From: Micromonospora citrea | Lineage (GTDB): Bacteria > Actinomycetota > Actinomycetes > Mycobacteriales > Micromonosporaceae | Direction: 5' to 3' | NCBI RefSeq assembly: GCF_900090315.1 | Contig: NZ_FMHZ01000002.1 | Coordinates: 2,334,501-2,398,500 of the forward strand | Length of the DNA: 64,000 nt | In this document: piece by piece, positions 8,817 through 17,700 of the stretch | Layout: each line of letters begins with the position of its first letter | How positions within the stretch are numbered: the first letter of the stretch is position 1 | Notes under the pieces: generated by a model | Database searches by the model: none | Told to the model about the DNA's origin: nothing | Seen by the model: only the letters and a program-made list of their open reading frames with translations | Translations under genes and position numbers: made by a program

Positions 8817-9820
8817 GGATTGACGAAGAGGACTGGGCACCGCTTGAAGCGGAGCGCCACCCGTACGGCATCGTCGCTCGTCGTCTGTTCCCACGCTCGG
8901 GGCATGACATCTTCCTGGCGGTTCAACAGCCCAGTGGACGGCGCGCTCTGATCTTCCGCGTGCCGGCCACCGCGGCCGAGGCAGTGGAGGAGCGACACCC
9001 GTCCCTCGCTAGCACTCGAGGTCTGGCGCTGCAGTTCGCGGCGGCTCCCGACGGAAATGCCGAGCTACGGGTGGTGCTGACCGCTGACGACCGGCGAGAA
9101 GTGTTCAACCCGCTGATCGTCGATGTCGCTCTGGCGGCTCAGGCAACGGAGGGGCCGGGGCAGGCGCTCACCGCGGCGATCGAGCGCTTCGAACACTGGC
9201 GCCGCCTCCTTCAGTCGCTTCGGGACACCGGCCTCGGCATGGATGCCAGACGGGGTCTCTTCGGGGAACTCGTGGTGCTCCGTGATCACCTCCTTCCGGC
9301 CCTGTCGCCCGCTGAAGCGATTTCTGCCTGGCGGGGCCCTACCGGAGCGAATCAGGACTTTCAGTTGCCGGGGAGCGCTATCGAGGTCAAGACCGGAGCA
9401 GGCAGAAACCCCGGAAGTATCGTGATCGCCAGCGAACGTCAGCTCGACGAGACTGGGACGGACCACTTGATCCTGGCTCACCTGTCCGTGGACGAACGGC
9501 GAGGCGGTTCCGGTGAGTCGCTGAATGAGGTTGTCGGTTCGCTGAAGGACGTGATGCCAAAGGGCCAGGCTCAAGCTGATTTCGGTGACCTGCTTGTTCG
9601 GGTTGGTTACCTGTCCGAGCACCGTCACATGTACGAGGACGTTCGGTACACCGTCCGCCGGACCGATTTCTGGCAGGTCACCGGCGATTTCCCACGAATC
9701 GTGGAGGTAGACCTCCGACCCGGTGTGGGTGACTGCCGCTACCGGATAAGCACTGCCGGACTTGACCAGTACGGTGTCTCCGCAGAATGGGTGGCCAACA
9801 TCGTGAAGGGGAAGGCATGA
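8813..9820 (+). CDS. DUF4420 PD-(D/E)XK-like protein
   Basis: A 335-residue protein that matches the DUF4420 (PD-(D/E)XK motif) family found beside Z1 proteins. The signature stretches are GLFGELVVL (about 147-155), GANQDFQL (about 178-185) and AIEVKTG (about 189-195), which supply the Asp and the Glu-x-Lys of a restriction-endonuclease fold. It starts with GTG inside the stop of the Z1 gene, and its own TGA is overlapped by the next ATG. It is therefore made stoichiometrically with its neighbours. It is a plausible DNA-cutting effector of the system; catalysis is inferred from motif spacing, not proven. Confidence 0.82.
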   Translation: MRIDEEDWAPLEAERHPYGIVARRLFPRSGHDIFLAVQQPSGRRALIFRVPATAAEAVEERHPSLASTRGLALQFAAAPDGNAELRVVLTADDRREVFNPLIVDVALAAQATEGPGQALTAAIERFEHWRRLLQSLRDTGLGMDARRGLFGELVVLRDHLLPALSPAEAISAWRGPTGANQDFQLPGSAIEVKTGAGRNPGSIVIASERQLDETGTDHLILAHLSVDERRGGSGESLNEVVGSLKDVMPKGQAQADFGDLLVRVGYLSEHRHMYEDVRYTVRRTDFWQVTGDFPRIVEVDLRPGVGDCRYRISTAGLDQYGVSAEWVANIVKGKA

Positions 9821-11823
9821 GCCAGAACAGCCTGTCGGCTTACGCTCAGGAACTCGTCGCCGAGGTGCTCGCGACGGCCGAGGCGGAGAACGCCACAGCC
9901 CCCGACACCTTCACCCGTCGCGTGCTCGACGAACTGGAGCAGGCCGGCGAGATCGAGAACACCTTCACCGCTTACCACAAGGCCCACGGGCTGGAGGTCA
10001 ACGGCTACGGCACCAACGAATCCCTGGGGACTCTCGATCTCTTCATCACCCACTTCAGTCTCAGGCCTGAGGAGGACCGCCTGCCGCGGGCCCAAGTCGA
10101 GACCTTGCTCAGGCGCCTGGCAACCTTCGTCCGCAAATGCCGTGACGGTCTCGCGCGGGACATCGACGAGTCCTCCGACGTGCATGACATGTGCGTCGCG
10201 GTCGAGAAGGCGCTGCCCGATGCCCCCCGCATCCGTCTTTTCCTCCTCACCGACGTTGTCAGTGCGGTCTCCAGCATCCCGCCCGGGGACCTGGACGGCC
10301 TGAAGGTCACTCACGAGATCTGGGACCTGACCCGCCTTCACCGGTTGTCCTCGTCCGGGACGCTGAGTGAACCGATCGTGGTTGACTTCGATCCGCCACT
10401 GCCCTGCCTGGCCACTCCTGAGACCGACCGGAACTACTCGGTCTTCCTGGCCATCATTCCAGGACAGGAACTGGCCAACCTCTACGGCAAACACGGCACG
10501 CGTCTGCTCGAGCTCAACGTTCGCTCGTTCCTGCAGACCAAGGGTGGCGTCAACCGCGGCATCCGCGACACCCTGCTGCACAACCCTGACCGGTTCCTGG
10601 CCTACAACAACGGGATCACGGCCACAGCCTCGACCGTGGAGTTCACCCAGCTCCCCGGCGGCGGGCAGGCGATCAGCCGGGTCCACGACCTGCAGATCGT
10701 CAACGGTGGCCAGACAACAGCGTCAATCCACTACGCCTATACCAGGGACAAGGCGGACCTCGGCCGGGTCCACATCCAGATGAAACTGACCCGGGTCTCT
10801 CCGGACCGGTTGCAGGAGATCGTTCCTGAAATCTCCAAGTACTCGAACACCCAGAACAAGGTCACGGTCGTCGACTTCAGCTCGAATCACCCATTCCACG
10901 TCGGCATCGAGAAAATCACGCGATCGCTATGGGCCCCCGCTGCAGACGGCAGCGGGCAGGAGACTCGCTGGTTCTATGAGCGCGCGCGCGGGCAGTACAC
11001 CGACGCGCTCGCCCGCGAACGGACGCCGTCCAACCAGCGCAAGTTCAAGAGCCTGCATCCTCTCGCTCAGAAGTTCACCAAGGCGGACGCGGCAAAGTAC
11101 ATCCATTCCTGGGCTGGGCTCCCTTACCTGGTGAGCCGAGGGGCTGAGAAGAACTTCCGCGAGCTTATGATGCGGATGGGTGACAACGTTCCGGACATCA
11201 ACATCAGCTTCGGCCAGCGGCTCATCGCCAAGGCGATCCTGTTTAAGGCGACCGACAAGATTGTCGCTGCTCAGGACTTCGGCGGCTACAAGATCAACAT
11301 CACGTCATACTCAATCGCCCGGCTCGCTGAGGCGACGGCACGACGGATCGACCTGGATCGGATCTGGCGGGAGCAGGGCCTAAGCCCAGCCCTCGTCACA
11401 GCCTTGGAAGAGCTCTGCGTCCCCGTTCGTGATGTGATTGTCAACCCTCTCCGGGGCGGCACCAACATCGGCGAGTGGGCGAAGCGTCCGGACTGCTGGG
11501 AGGCAGTCCTCGCCGTCCCATGGACGGTGCCGGACGAACTCATCGCCGAGCTTACTGACCAGCCCGTCGAAGACAGCGCGCCAACGGTGCCGGACGACAC
11601 CTCCGGTGACGTCGCCTCGGTGACGGCCATCTCCGCACCCGAGTGGTTTGCAGTGGCACGTTGGGCGAAGGAAACCCGCAACCTGCAGCCTTGGCAACGC
11701 CAGTTGGCCGAGACCGTGGGCCGGTACGTGAACAACGGCTGGCCGGTCACCGACAAACAGGCCACTCAGGCGCTTCGACTCATGGATGAGGCGAAGCGAC
11801 TCGGGTTCCACGCCAACCACTGA
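9817..11823 (+). CDS. AIPR family protein
   Basis: A 668-residue member of the AIPR (abortive infection phage resistance) family. Diagnostic segments are LELNVRSFLQ, GVNRGIRDTL, FLAYNNGIT, IVNGGQTTASI and KYSNTQNKV, all in the first two thirds, followed by WFYERARGQY. ATG 9817 overlaps the previous stop by four bases and is preceded by GAAGGGGAAGG; an upstream in-frame ATG at 9787 lies inside the previous gene and lacks this site. AIPR proteins accompany Z1, DUF4420 and MutL-like proteins in the MZA-type systems. The molecular activity of AIPR is not established; a role in the interference step is inferred from operon membership. Confidence 0.88.
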   Translation: MSQNSLSAYAQELVAEVLATAEAENATAPDTFTRRVLDELEQAGEIENTFTAYHKAHGLEVNGYGTNESLGTLDLFITHFSLRPEEDRLPRAQVETLLRRLATFVRKCRDGLARDIDESSDVHDMCVAVEKALPDAPRIRLFLLTDVVSAVSSIPPGDLDGLKVTHEIWDLTRLHRLSSSGTLSEPIVVDFDPPLPCLATPETDRNYSVFLAIIPGQELANLYGKHGTRLLELNVRSFLQTKGGVNRGIRDTLLHNPDRFLAYNNGITATASTVEFTQLPGGGQAISRVHDLQIVNGGQTTASIHYAYTRDKADLGRVHIQMKLTRVSPDRLQEIVPEISKYSNTQNKVTVVDFSSNHPFHVGIEKITRSLWAPAADGSGQETRWFYERARGQYTDALARERTPSNQRKFKSLHPLAQKFTKADAAKYIHSWAGLPYLVSRGAEKNFRELMMRMGDNVPDINISFGQRLIAKAILFKATDKIVAAQDFGGYKINITSYSIARLAEATARRIDLDRIWREQGLSPALVTALEELCVPVRDVIVNPLRGGTNIGEWAKRPDCWEAVLAVPWTVPDELIAELTDQPVEDSAPTVPDDTSGDVASVTAISAPEWFAVARWAKETRNLQPWQRQLAETVGRYVNNGWPVTDKQATQALRLMDEAKRLGFHANH

Positions 11824-11864
11824 TCAACAATCTGACGTCGAGCACTGACAACGAGAGGACAACC

Positions 11865-14600
11865 GTGACCAGCACAGCATTCGGGGATCTGCCCCCCGAG
11901 GCGTACCACGACGCGCCTTGGACCCGGCTGCTGCCTTGGCTGGCTCCGTACACGCCGGCGACAGCACGAGAACTTGTGGATCTGACTCCTTCACCTGACT
12001 GGTGGATCACTGAGTCGCCGGCGGTCACCACGATGACCGTTGAGCACGAGGAACTGTGCCGTCATCTCGCCCAGCTGTTCGTCGTCCGTCATTCAACCGC
12101 TGCCTTCGGCCCAAGTTTCCCCACAGTCCCGCGCCAACTGCCTCTGTCCACTCTTGCGATCAGCTCCAGGGTCGCGACAACATTTCAGCGCCTGCAGGTG
12201 CAGACGGTCGCCGATCTCGAGCCCTTGACAGTCGGAGACCTTTACGACGTCCGCGGGACGGGGCACAACACGGTTGAGGATGCCGTCACAGCCCTCGTCT
12301 CGGCAGCGATCGTCCGGTCCGGTGAGCAGGACGAATGGGATGGCCCGGAAGACGAAGGGGAGCCGCTACGCGGGTCAATGCCGGCTCCTCTACCCCCCGT
12401 CCAGCTTCAGATGCTGGAGGACCTCAGCCAGTTGGCGGTCTGGCGTCACATCCGACGTCGCGGCGACCAGTCCCTGCTGAATGTCGTGGTCGAGGACGGA
12501 GCGCCTGAGGAAATCCAGGAACTGGCTCTCCGGCTCAACGCATTCACGGCGGCGGACATGGTTTCCGCCACCGCAAGCTCGGATCCGGTCCTTGAGTTCA
12601 CCGCGTTCCTGTCCGAGCTCGACGAGCGGCAGGTTCGCATTCTGCGCGACCGGTTCCTTGGCAGGCCCCCGAAGAAACTCGCGGAGCTGGCGGACGACTT
12701 CGATGTTTCCCGCGAGCGAGTCCGGCAGATCGAGAGCAAGGTGAAGGATCTGCTTGTCGGAAGATTCCACTTCGGCACAGCTGTCGGGAATCTCCTGGCG
12801 AGTATACGCACGGAGATCCAACCGATCGCCGCCTTGGACCGGCTGATCACCCTGCACCCCGACCTCGCCCGGGATGTCCCAGGGGTCAGCGTCCCACTCT
12901 GGCTCGTGCTGGACCGCTTGGACGACTATTTCGAGGTGACAGACGGGTGGGCGGCAGCTCCCGACGTCCCCGCCGCGCGCGAACAGACCCGCACCCTGCT
13001 TGAGGACTTCGCGACGGAACACGGCCTCGTAGATCTGGCCGCTGTCGCCGCTGCCACCCCGATGCCGAAGGCCGAGCTGCTCGCCTGGCTCAGCTGGTGT
13101 GGCTACACGCTTCACAACAACCAGATCCTGACCCGCACCCGCTCCCTCAGTGATCACGCCGCAGGCCTCCTGGCCGCGACTGGCGAACCGCTTCACATCG
13201 ACGAGCTTCAGCTGCAGATGGGCCGGGACAACAGCGTTCGGAGTCTCGCCAACCAACTGGCCGACGACGAGCGTTTCGTGAGGACCGACCGGGCAACCTG
13301 GGGGCTTGCGAGCTGGCACTTGGAGGAGTACACGTCGATCCGGCAGCAGATTGGCCTGGAGCTGGCCGCCGCAGGGGGCGAGCTGGAAATCGGACAGCTC
13401 GTCGAGTCAATCACGAGCCGTTTCGACGTGTCACCGAGCAGCGTGCAGGCCTACGCCGGGAACGGTGACTACGAGATTGCGCAGGGTGTGGTCCGACGTC
13501 GGGAATCCCCCGCAGCACCTCGCAAGGCGCCAAGCGCCACCCGCCGGCTCTTCAAGTACGACGACGGCTGGTGGAAGCTGCGTGTCACCGTCACCCGAGA
13601 CCACCTCCGCGGCTCTGGCTTCCCGGTGCCCTCCGGAGTGGCCAGTCTCGTGGGGTGTGCACAGGGCGAGGTCGTCGAGCTTGAATCGGATCTCGGCACG
13701 CAGAGCATCCGATGGACGGGACTGCAGCCGTCAAGCGGAACGATCAAGAGGTTCCTCGACCGCCTTGAGGTGCGGGAAGGCCAGAACGTTTTCCTTGAGT
13801 TCGCCCCGTACGGTCGATTTGACGTTTCGCTTCAAGATCCGGTGGATCCCGAGGACCACCCTCTGGAGCAGGCTGCGGCGCTCACGGGCTGCGCTGAGGG
13901 GGTCGGGGACCCGGAAGACGCACAGATGGCCTTGGCCATGGCAGTTGATCTTCCAGTCGATGCCAAGCCCCGACAAATCCTGGCGGCTTACCGGCAGCGC
14001 GGCGATGATGACATTGCGGGTCTCCTTGAGGAGGTATGGACCCGTCCTCGCCGTCACTGGGTCGATCTGTCGCCAACTGATCCGTCAGATCCCGGGGCCG
14101 TGCGGAACGGCCAGGACAACGGGGGCGACGCCAGCAACGAAAATGTCGCCGTCGAGGCGGAACCACAGGGCCAGGCCTCGTCCGACAACGGCTCCGTGTC
14201 CGTGCCGACGGGGTACCGCAGTGTGGGGTGGGTCCGGCCGCATGAGGCGGAGGCCGCTGTGCTGGCTTACCAACTGCACTCCGACGTTCCCGTGCACGAT
14301 GGAGAAAACATTGCGGGCTGGGCCAGGTACGTCGACGACAGCTCCGGTGACGCATCCAAGTTCCGCGCCAACGTGATGCTGGTCAGAGCCAGGTCGCAGG
14401 GCGAGCGCGTCGTGTGCTGGATCCGCGAGCACGAGGCGTTCGCCATCGTCCAGGCAGCAGCAGAGAAGCGGCCCATAGCTGTTCGCGGACCCGACGGCGT
14501 CGCCGCGGGGATGGTGCAGTACTTCCGGCCTGGCAGCGAGGCCGCCGAACGATACAGGAGCACAACGCGACTGCTCCGCGGCCACGGGCAAGCTGGCTGA
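11865..14600 (+). CDS. alpha-CTD-like HhH / sigma region 4-like / HARE-HTH-like protein
   Basis: A 911-residue protein that I do not recognise as a whole but whose parts resemble transcription modules. Residues about 96-147 look like the helix-hairpin-helix of the RNA polymerase alpha C-terminal domain (VADLEPLTVGDLYDVRGTG). Residues about 252-296 look like sigma region 4 (LDERQVRILRDRFLG, then VSRERVRQIES). Residues about 427-485 look like a HARE-type winged helix (GEPLHIDEL, DERFVRTDRATWGLA), with a second winged helix to about 545. The C-terminal 780-905 is an unrecognised module shared with the convergent helicase at 14715. GTG 11865 follows GAGAGGACAACC and lies 41 bases after the AIPR gene, so it probably belongs to that operon. 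No sigma region 2 is present, so it is not a complete sigma factor. Confidence 0.7.
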   Translation: MTSTAFGDLPPEAYHDAPWTRLLPWLAPYTPATARELVDLTPSPDWWITESPAVTTMTVEHEELCRHLAQLFVVRHSTAAFGPSFPTVPRQLPLSTLAISSRVATTFQRLQVQTVADLEPLTVGDLYDVRGTGHNTVEDAVTALVSAAIVRSGEQDEWDGPEDEGEPLRGSMPAPLPPVQLQMLEDLSQLAVWRHIRRRGDQSLLNVVVEDGAPEEIQELALRLNAFTAADMVSATASSDPVLEFTAFLSELDERQVRILRDRFLGRPPKKLAELADDFDVSRERVRQIESKVKDLLVGRFHFGTAVGNLLASIRTEIQPIAALDRLITLHPDLARDVPGVSVPLWLVLDRLDDYFEVTDGWAAAPDVPAAREQTRTLLEDFATEHGLVDLAAVAAATPMPKAELLAWLSWCGYTLHNNQILTRTRSLSDHAAGLLAATGEPLHIDELQLQMGRDNSVRSLANQLADDERFVRTDRATWGLASWHLEEYTSIRQQIGLELAAAGGELEIGQLVESITSRFDVSPSSVQAYAGNGDYEIAQGVVRRRESPAAPRKAPSATRRLFKYDDGWWKLRVTVTRDHLRGSGFPVPSGVASLVGCAQGEVVELESDLGTQSIRWTGLQPSSGTIKRFLDRLEVREGQNVFLEFAPYGRFDVSLQDPVDPEDHPLEQAAALTGCAEGVGDPEDAQMALAMAVDLPVDAKPRQILAAYRQRGDDDIAGLLEEVWTRPRRHWVDLSPTDPSDPGAVRNGQDNGGDASNENVAVEAEPQGQASSDNGSVSVPTGYRSVGWVRPHEAEAAVLAYQLHSDVPVHDGENIAGWARYVDDSSGDASKFRANVMLVRARSQGERVVCWIREHEAFAIVQAAAEKRPIAVRGPDGVAAGMVQYFRPGSEAAERYRSTTRLLRGHGQAG

Positions 14601-14664
14601 CCCGTCGAGCGCCAGCTGAGTCGACACGTCGGCCTCGCAGGCAACTCTGGGTTCGTTCGCTGAG

Positions 14665-14703
14665 GATGGCCGTCAGCTCGGTCTTGCCTTACTGACAGCC
14701 ATC
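14665..14703. terminator. hairpin between convergent genes
   Basis: GATGGC-C-GTCAG pairs with CTGAC-A-GCCATC around a 15-base loop, giving a 12-position stem with one C/A mismatch. It sits in the 114-base gap between the rightward HARE-like gene and the leftward helicase gene and could terminate transcription from both sides. Confidence 0.55.
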
Positions 14704-14714
14704 TGATCGCGAAC

Positions 14715-17700
14715 TCAAGAACTCCGCGAGCCGGCTCCCTTGACCCGACAGCTGGCCACGGTCAGCTCCCCCTCTGTGAAGAGCGGGTGGAACTCCGCCT
14801 GCAGTACGAGAGCTTCCACCGTGAGATCCACGCGGCCCCGCTCCCACAGCGCGGTAAATCCATCCGAGACCACCGGATTGTGGAGAAGCCGTCGAGCCGC
14901 AACGAGACCTCCCATTTCGGTGACCATCCTCAGCAGGAGAGTCGGGTTGTAGTTGGCCTCATCGCGCGCCCGCACGAGGATACGAACCATCGCCTGGTGA
15001 AAGGCTCGCTCCAGCCCTGATTGCTCACTCGTCCCCTGGGTGGTTGAGGCCGTCAAATCCGCGCGAGCGCGAGATACCCCTTCCGCCTTCTGCATCGTTG
15101 CTTGCCGCTGCGGTCGCTCAGCGTCACGTTCCTCAACCGGCTTCGCGATATCCTGGGTGTTCCCGGCACCTGAATCCGTAGCGCCAGTTGGAACGTGTTC
15201 CACCGAACGCAGCAGACGGGTCACACTCCGATGTCGGACTGCTGCCGGGCTGGTGGGTGAGAAGTATTGGACCAACCCCCCGCGGCCACCATGGGGAACC
15301 TCCCAGAAGATGTTCCGCCTCCTGCTGGCTGCTTGGATGACCGCCTTCGCCTCGTTCTGGTGCACCCAGCAAACTACTTCAGGGCCATCGGGACCGGTCC
15401 GGTCAATTCTGATATTTGCGCGGTGAGTTCGGGCCTCCGCAGAGGTGCCTGGGTGAAACCTGGCCCACCCGAGTACCTTTCCGTCGTGCCGGATGGGGAT
15501 GTCAGACCGCTGCTGGTAGCTGGTGATGGCGGCCTGCGCCTCGTACGGCCGCAGCCACGCGAGACTGTCGTATCCAGCAGGCACCGGGGGCTCCGGTTCC
15601 ATCGTGCTGTCCTCGAGGGACGGAGCTGGGAGAGAGCCTTGCCCGTCCGCCGGAGGAGGCGTCGTCCACTCTTTCGGTTGTCCGGCGTCCGAATCCCTTG
15701 CTGCTTGTCGAGGCAGCCCGGTTGAGGCCAGCCGTGGCTTGGCCTGCTCATCGGGGTCCGACGGTACCTCAGGACGCAGCTGATTCAGCGGGCGAGCCTC
15801 AGCGACCGGCTCAGACTGGCGCGCCGATGGCTCGTCCACTGCCGAGATCTCAACCTTGATGTCGCCTTGGCGAAGGGCGGAAGCGTTCCCCGATGTCTGA
15901 ACGGGCTCGGCCAACGGCCGAGGTGCCGTGGCCCCCAAATCCGGCAGGTTGTCCAAGGCCTGAGTCTCGACGATCGGCTGCGGCCCCGCTGCGGCAGAGC
16001 CGTCCGATGTGGTCTCTTGGTCAATATGCATCCAGGCGGAGCCATCGGCAGTAGAGGCGCTGGCCCCAGCGGTCGTCGGCCCGCCAGTGAGAGCCGGATG
16101 AGGTTCCGAGGACAGAGCTTCTCCGTCACGGGCAACGTCATCCACGACTATCGTCGGGTTGGTGGCGTCGACTGCGGGGAGGGCCCGCGGCGATTCGAGA
16201 GTCGGCTCAGCGAACATGATGCCCAGCTCGTCGATGCGCTGCCAGAGCGGCTCCAGCGCCGCCTCCGGGTCCCGGCTGAAGACGCTGCCCCGGATGCGGA
16301 CGAAGACGCAGTTGCCGACGCGCTCCAGGATCGCCTGCCGGCGCATGTCGCTCTCCCACTGGTCCGGCCCGTGGTAGGCGTCGCCGTCGCACTCGATGGC
16401 GAGCCGTCGCCCGTCCGGCGCCGGCAGGACGAAGTCGATCCGGTATCCGCCGATGCGGAACTGCGGCAGCGGCCGGTAGCCCCGGCGCAGGATCCGCCGC
16501 AGCACCGCGCGTTCGAAGTCGCTGTCGCAGCGCTTCTCCAGGTCGTCGTAGGCCTCCTCGGCGGCGGTGACGTTCTGGCAGTAGGTGAGCAGCAGCCCTC
16601 GGGCGTCGTCCTCGCGCAGGTCGGCGGGCTGCACCGAGTGGAAGACCCAGAGCTGGTCGCGGGCCCGGGAGGCGGCGACGTTGACCCGCCGGTGGTGGTC
16701 GCGCTTGGTGAAGGCGGAGACGACGCCGTTGTGCGGTGAGACGACCGTCGACACGAGGACGATGTCGCGTTCGTCGCCCTGGAAGGTGTACGAGTCGCCG
16801 ACGCGCAGCCGGCGCCGTTCCATCTCCTCCTCGCCCACCGTCTCGCGCAGGCGGGCGAGCAGGTAGAGGGCTTGCCCGCTGGTGCTGAGCAGGCTCACCA
16901 CGCCGATCGTGCGCCCGTCGTACGCGGGGTCGGCGACGATCGCGGCGACCCGCTCGACGAGTGCCTCGGCCTCAGCGACGTTGACGTTGCCGTAGGTGGG
17001 CAGGTCCTGACGGATGCCCTCGGGGACGTGCACGGCGATGACGGGTTCGCCGATGCCGGCGGGCCGGTCGGTGCGCAGCGGCTCGATCTCCCCGCCGTAG
17101 TACGTCTGGCTGGAGAACCCGATGATCGCCGGTACGGAGCGGAAGTGCTCGGTGAGCAGGATGCGCTCCGGCGAGCGCCGCACGGCGTGGTCGTAGAGGC
17201 TGCTCTCGGGGTCGAAGTGCTCGGCGGAGGGCACGTCGACCAGGTGCGAGTTGATCAGGCCGGTGACCGTGCCGACGAACGAGAGCTGCGGGCCGATCTG
17301 CTGGTCGTCGCCGACGACCACGGCGCGTTCGGCGAGGCTGAGGATCGGCAGGGAGAACATGTCCGCCTGGGACGCCTCGTCGACGATCACGACGTCGAAG
17401 TGGGCGCCGCCGGCGAACTGCTCGATGGCCCGGTCGACGGACATGACCCAGACGGGCACGGCGTCGACGGCGGCGTTCATCGCCCGCTGGGCGTGGGCCT
17501 GCCACTGGGCGGCGTTCTTGCCCGTACCCTTGCCGATCTTGCGCAGTGCGGTGGTCCAGTCGGCGAGCGCGGCCCGGCGGCGGTCGTCGAGGGCCTTGGA
17601 GACCTCCAGCCAGGAGGAGGCGACGACGAGCTCCTGTGTGAGCCGCCGGATCCGTTCCCGCGTCTGCTCGATCCGGCGTCCGAGTGCGACGGGGTCGACG

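Noticed and set aside
11865..14600. Bona fide sigma factor
   Set aside because: Only region 4-like sequence is present; region 2 is missing, so promoter melting is not expected.
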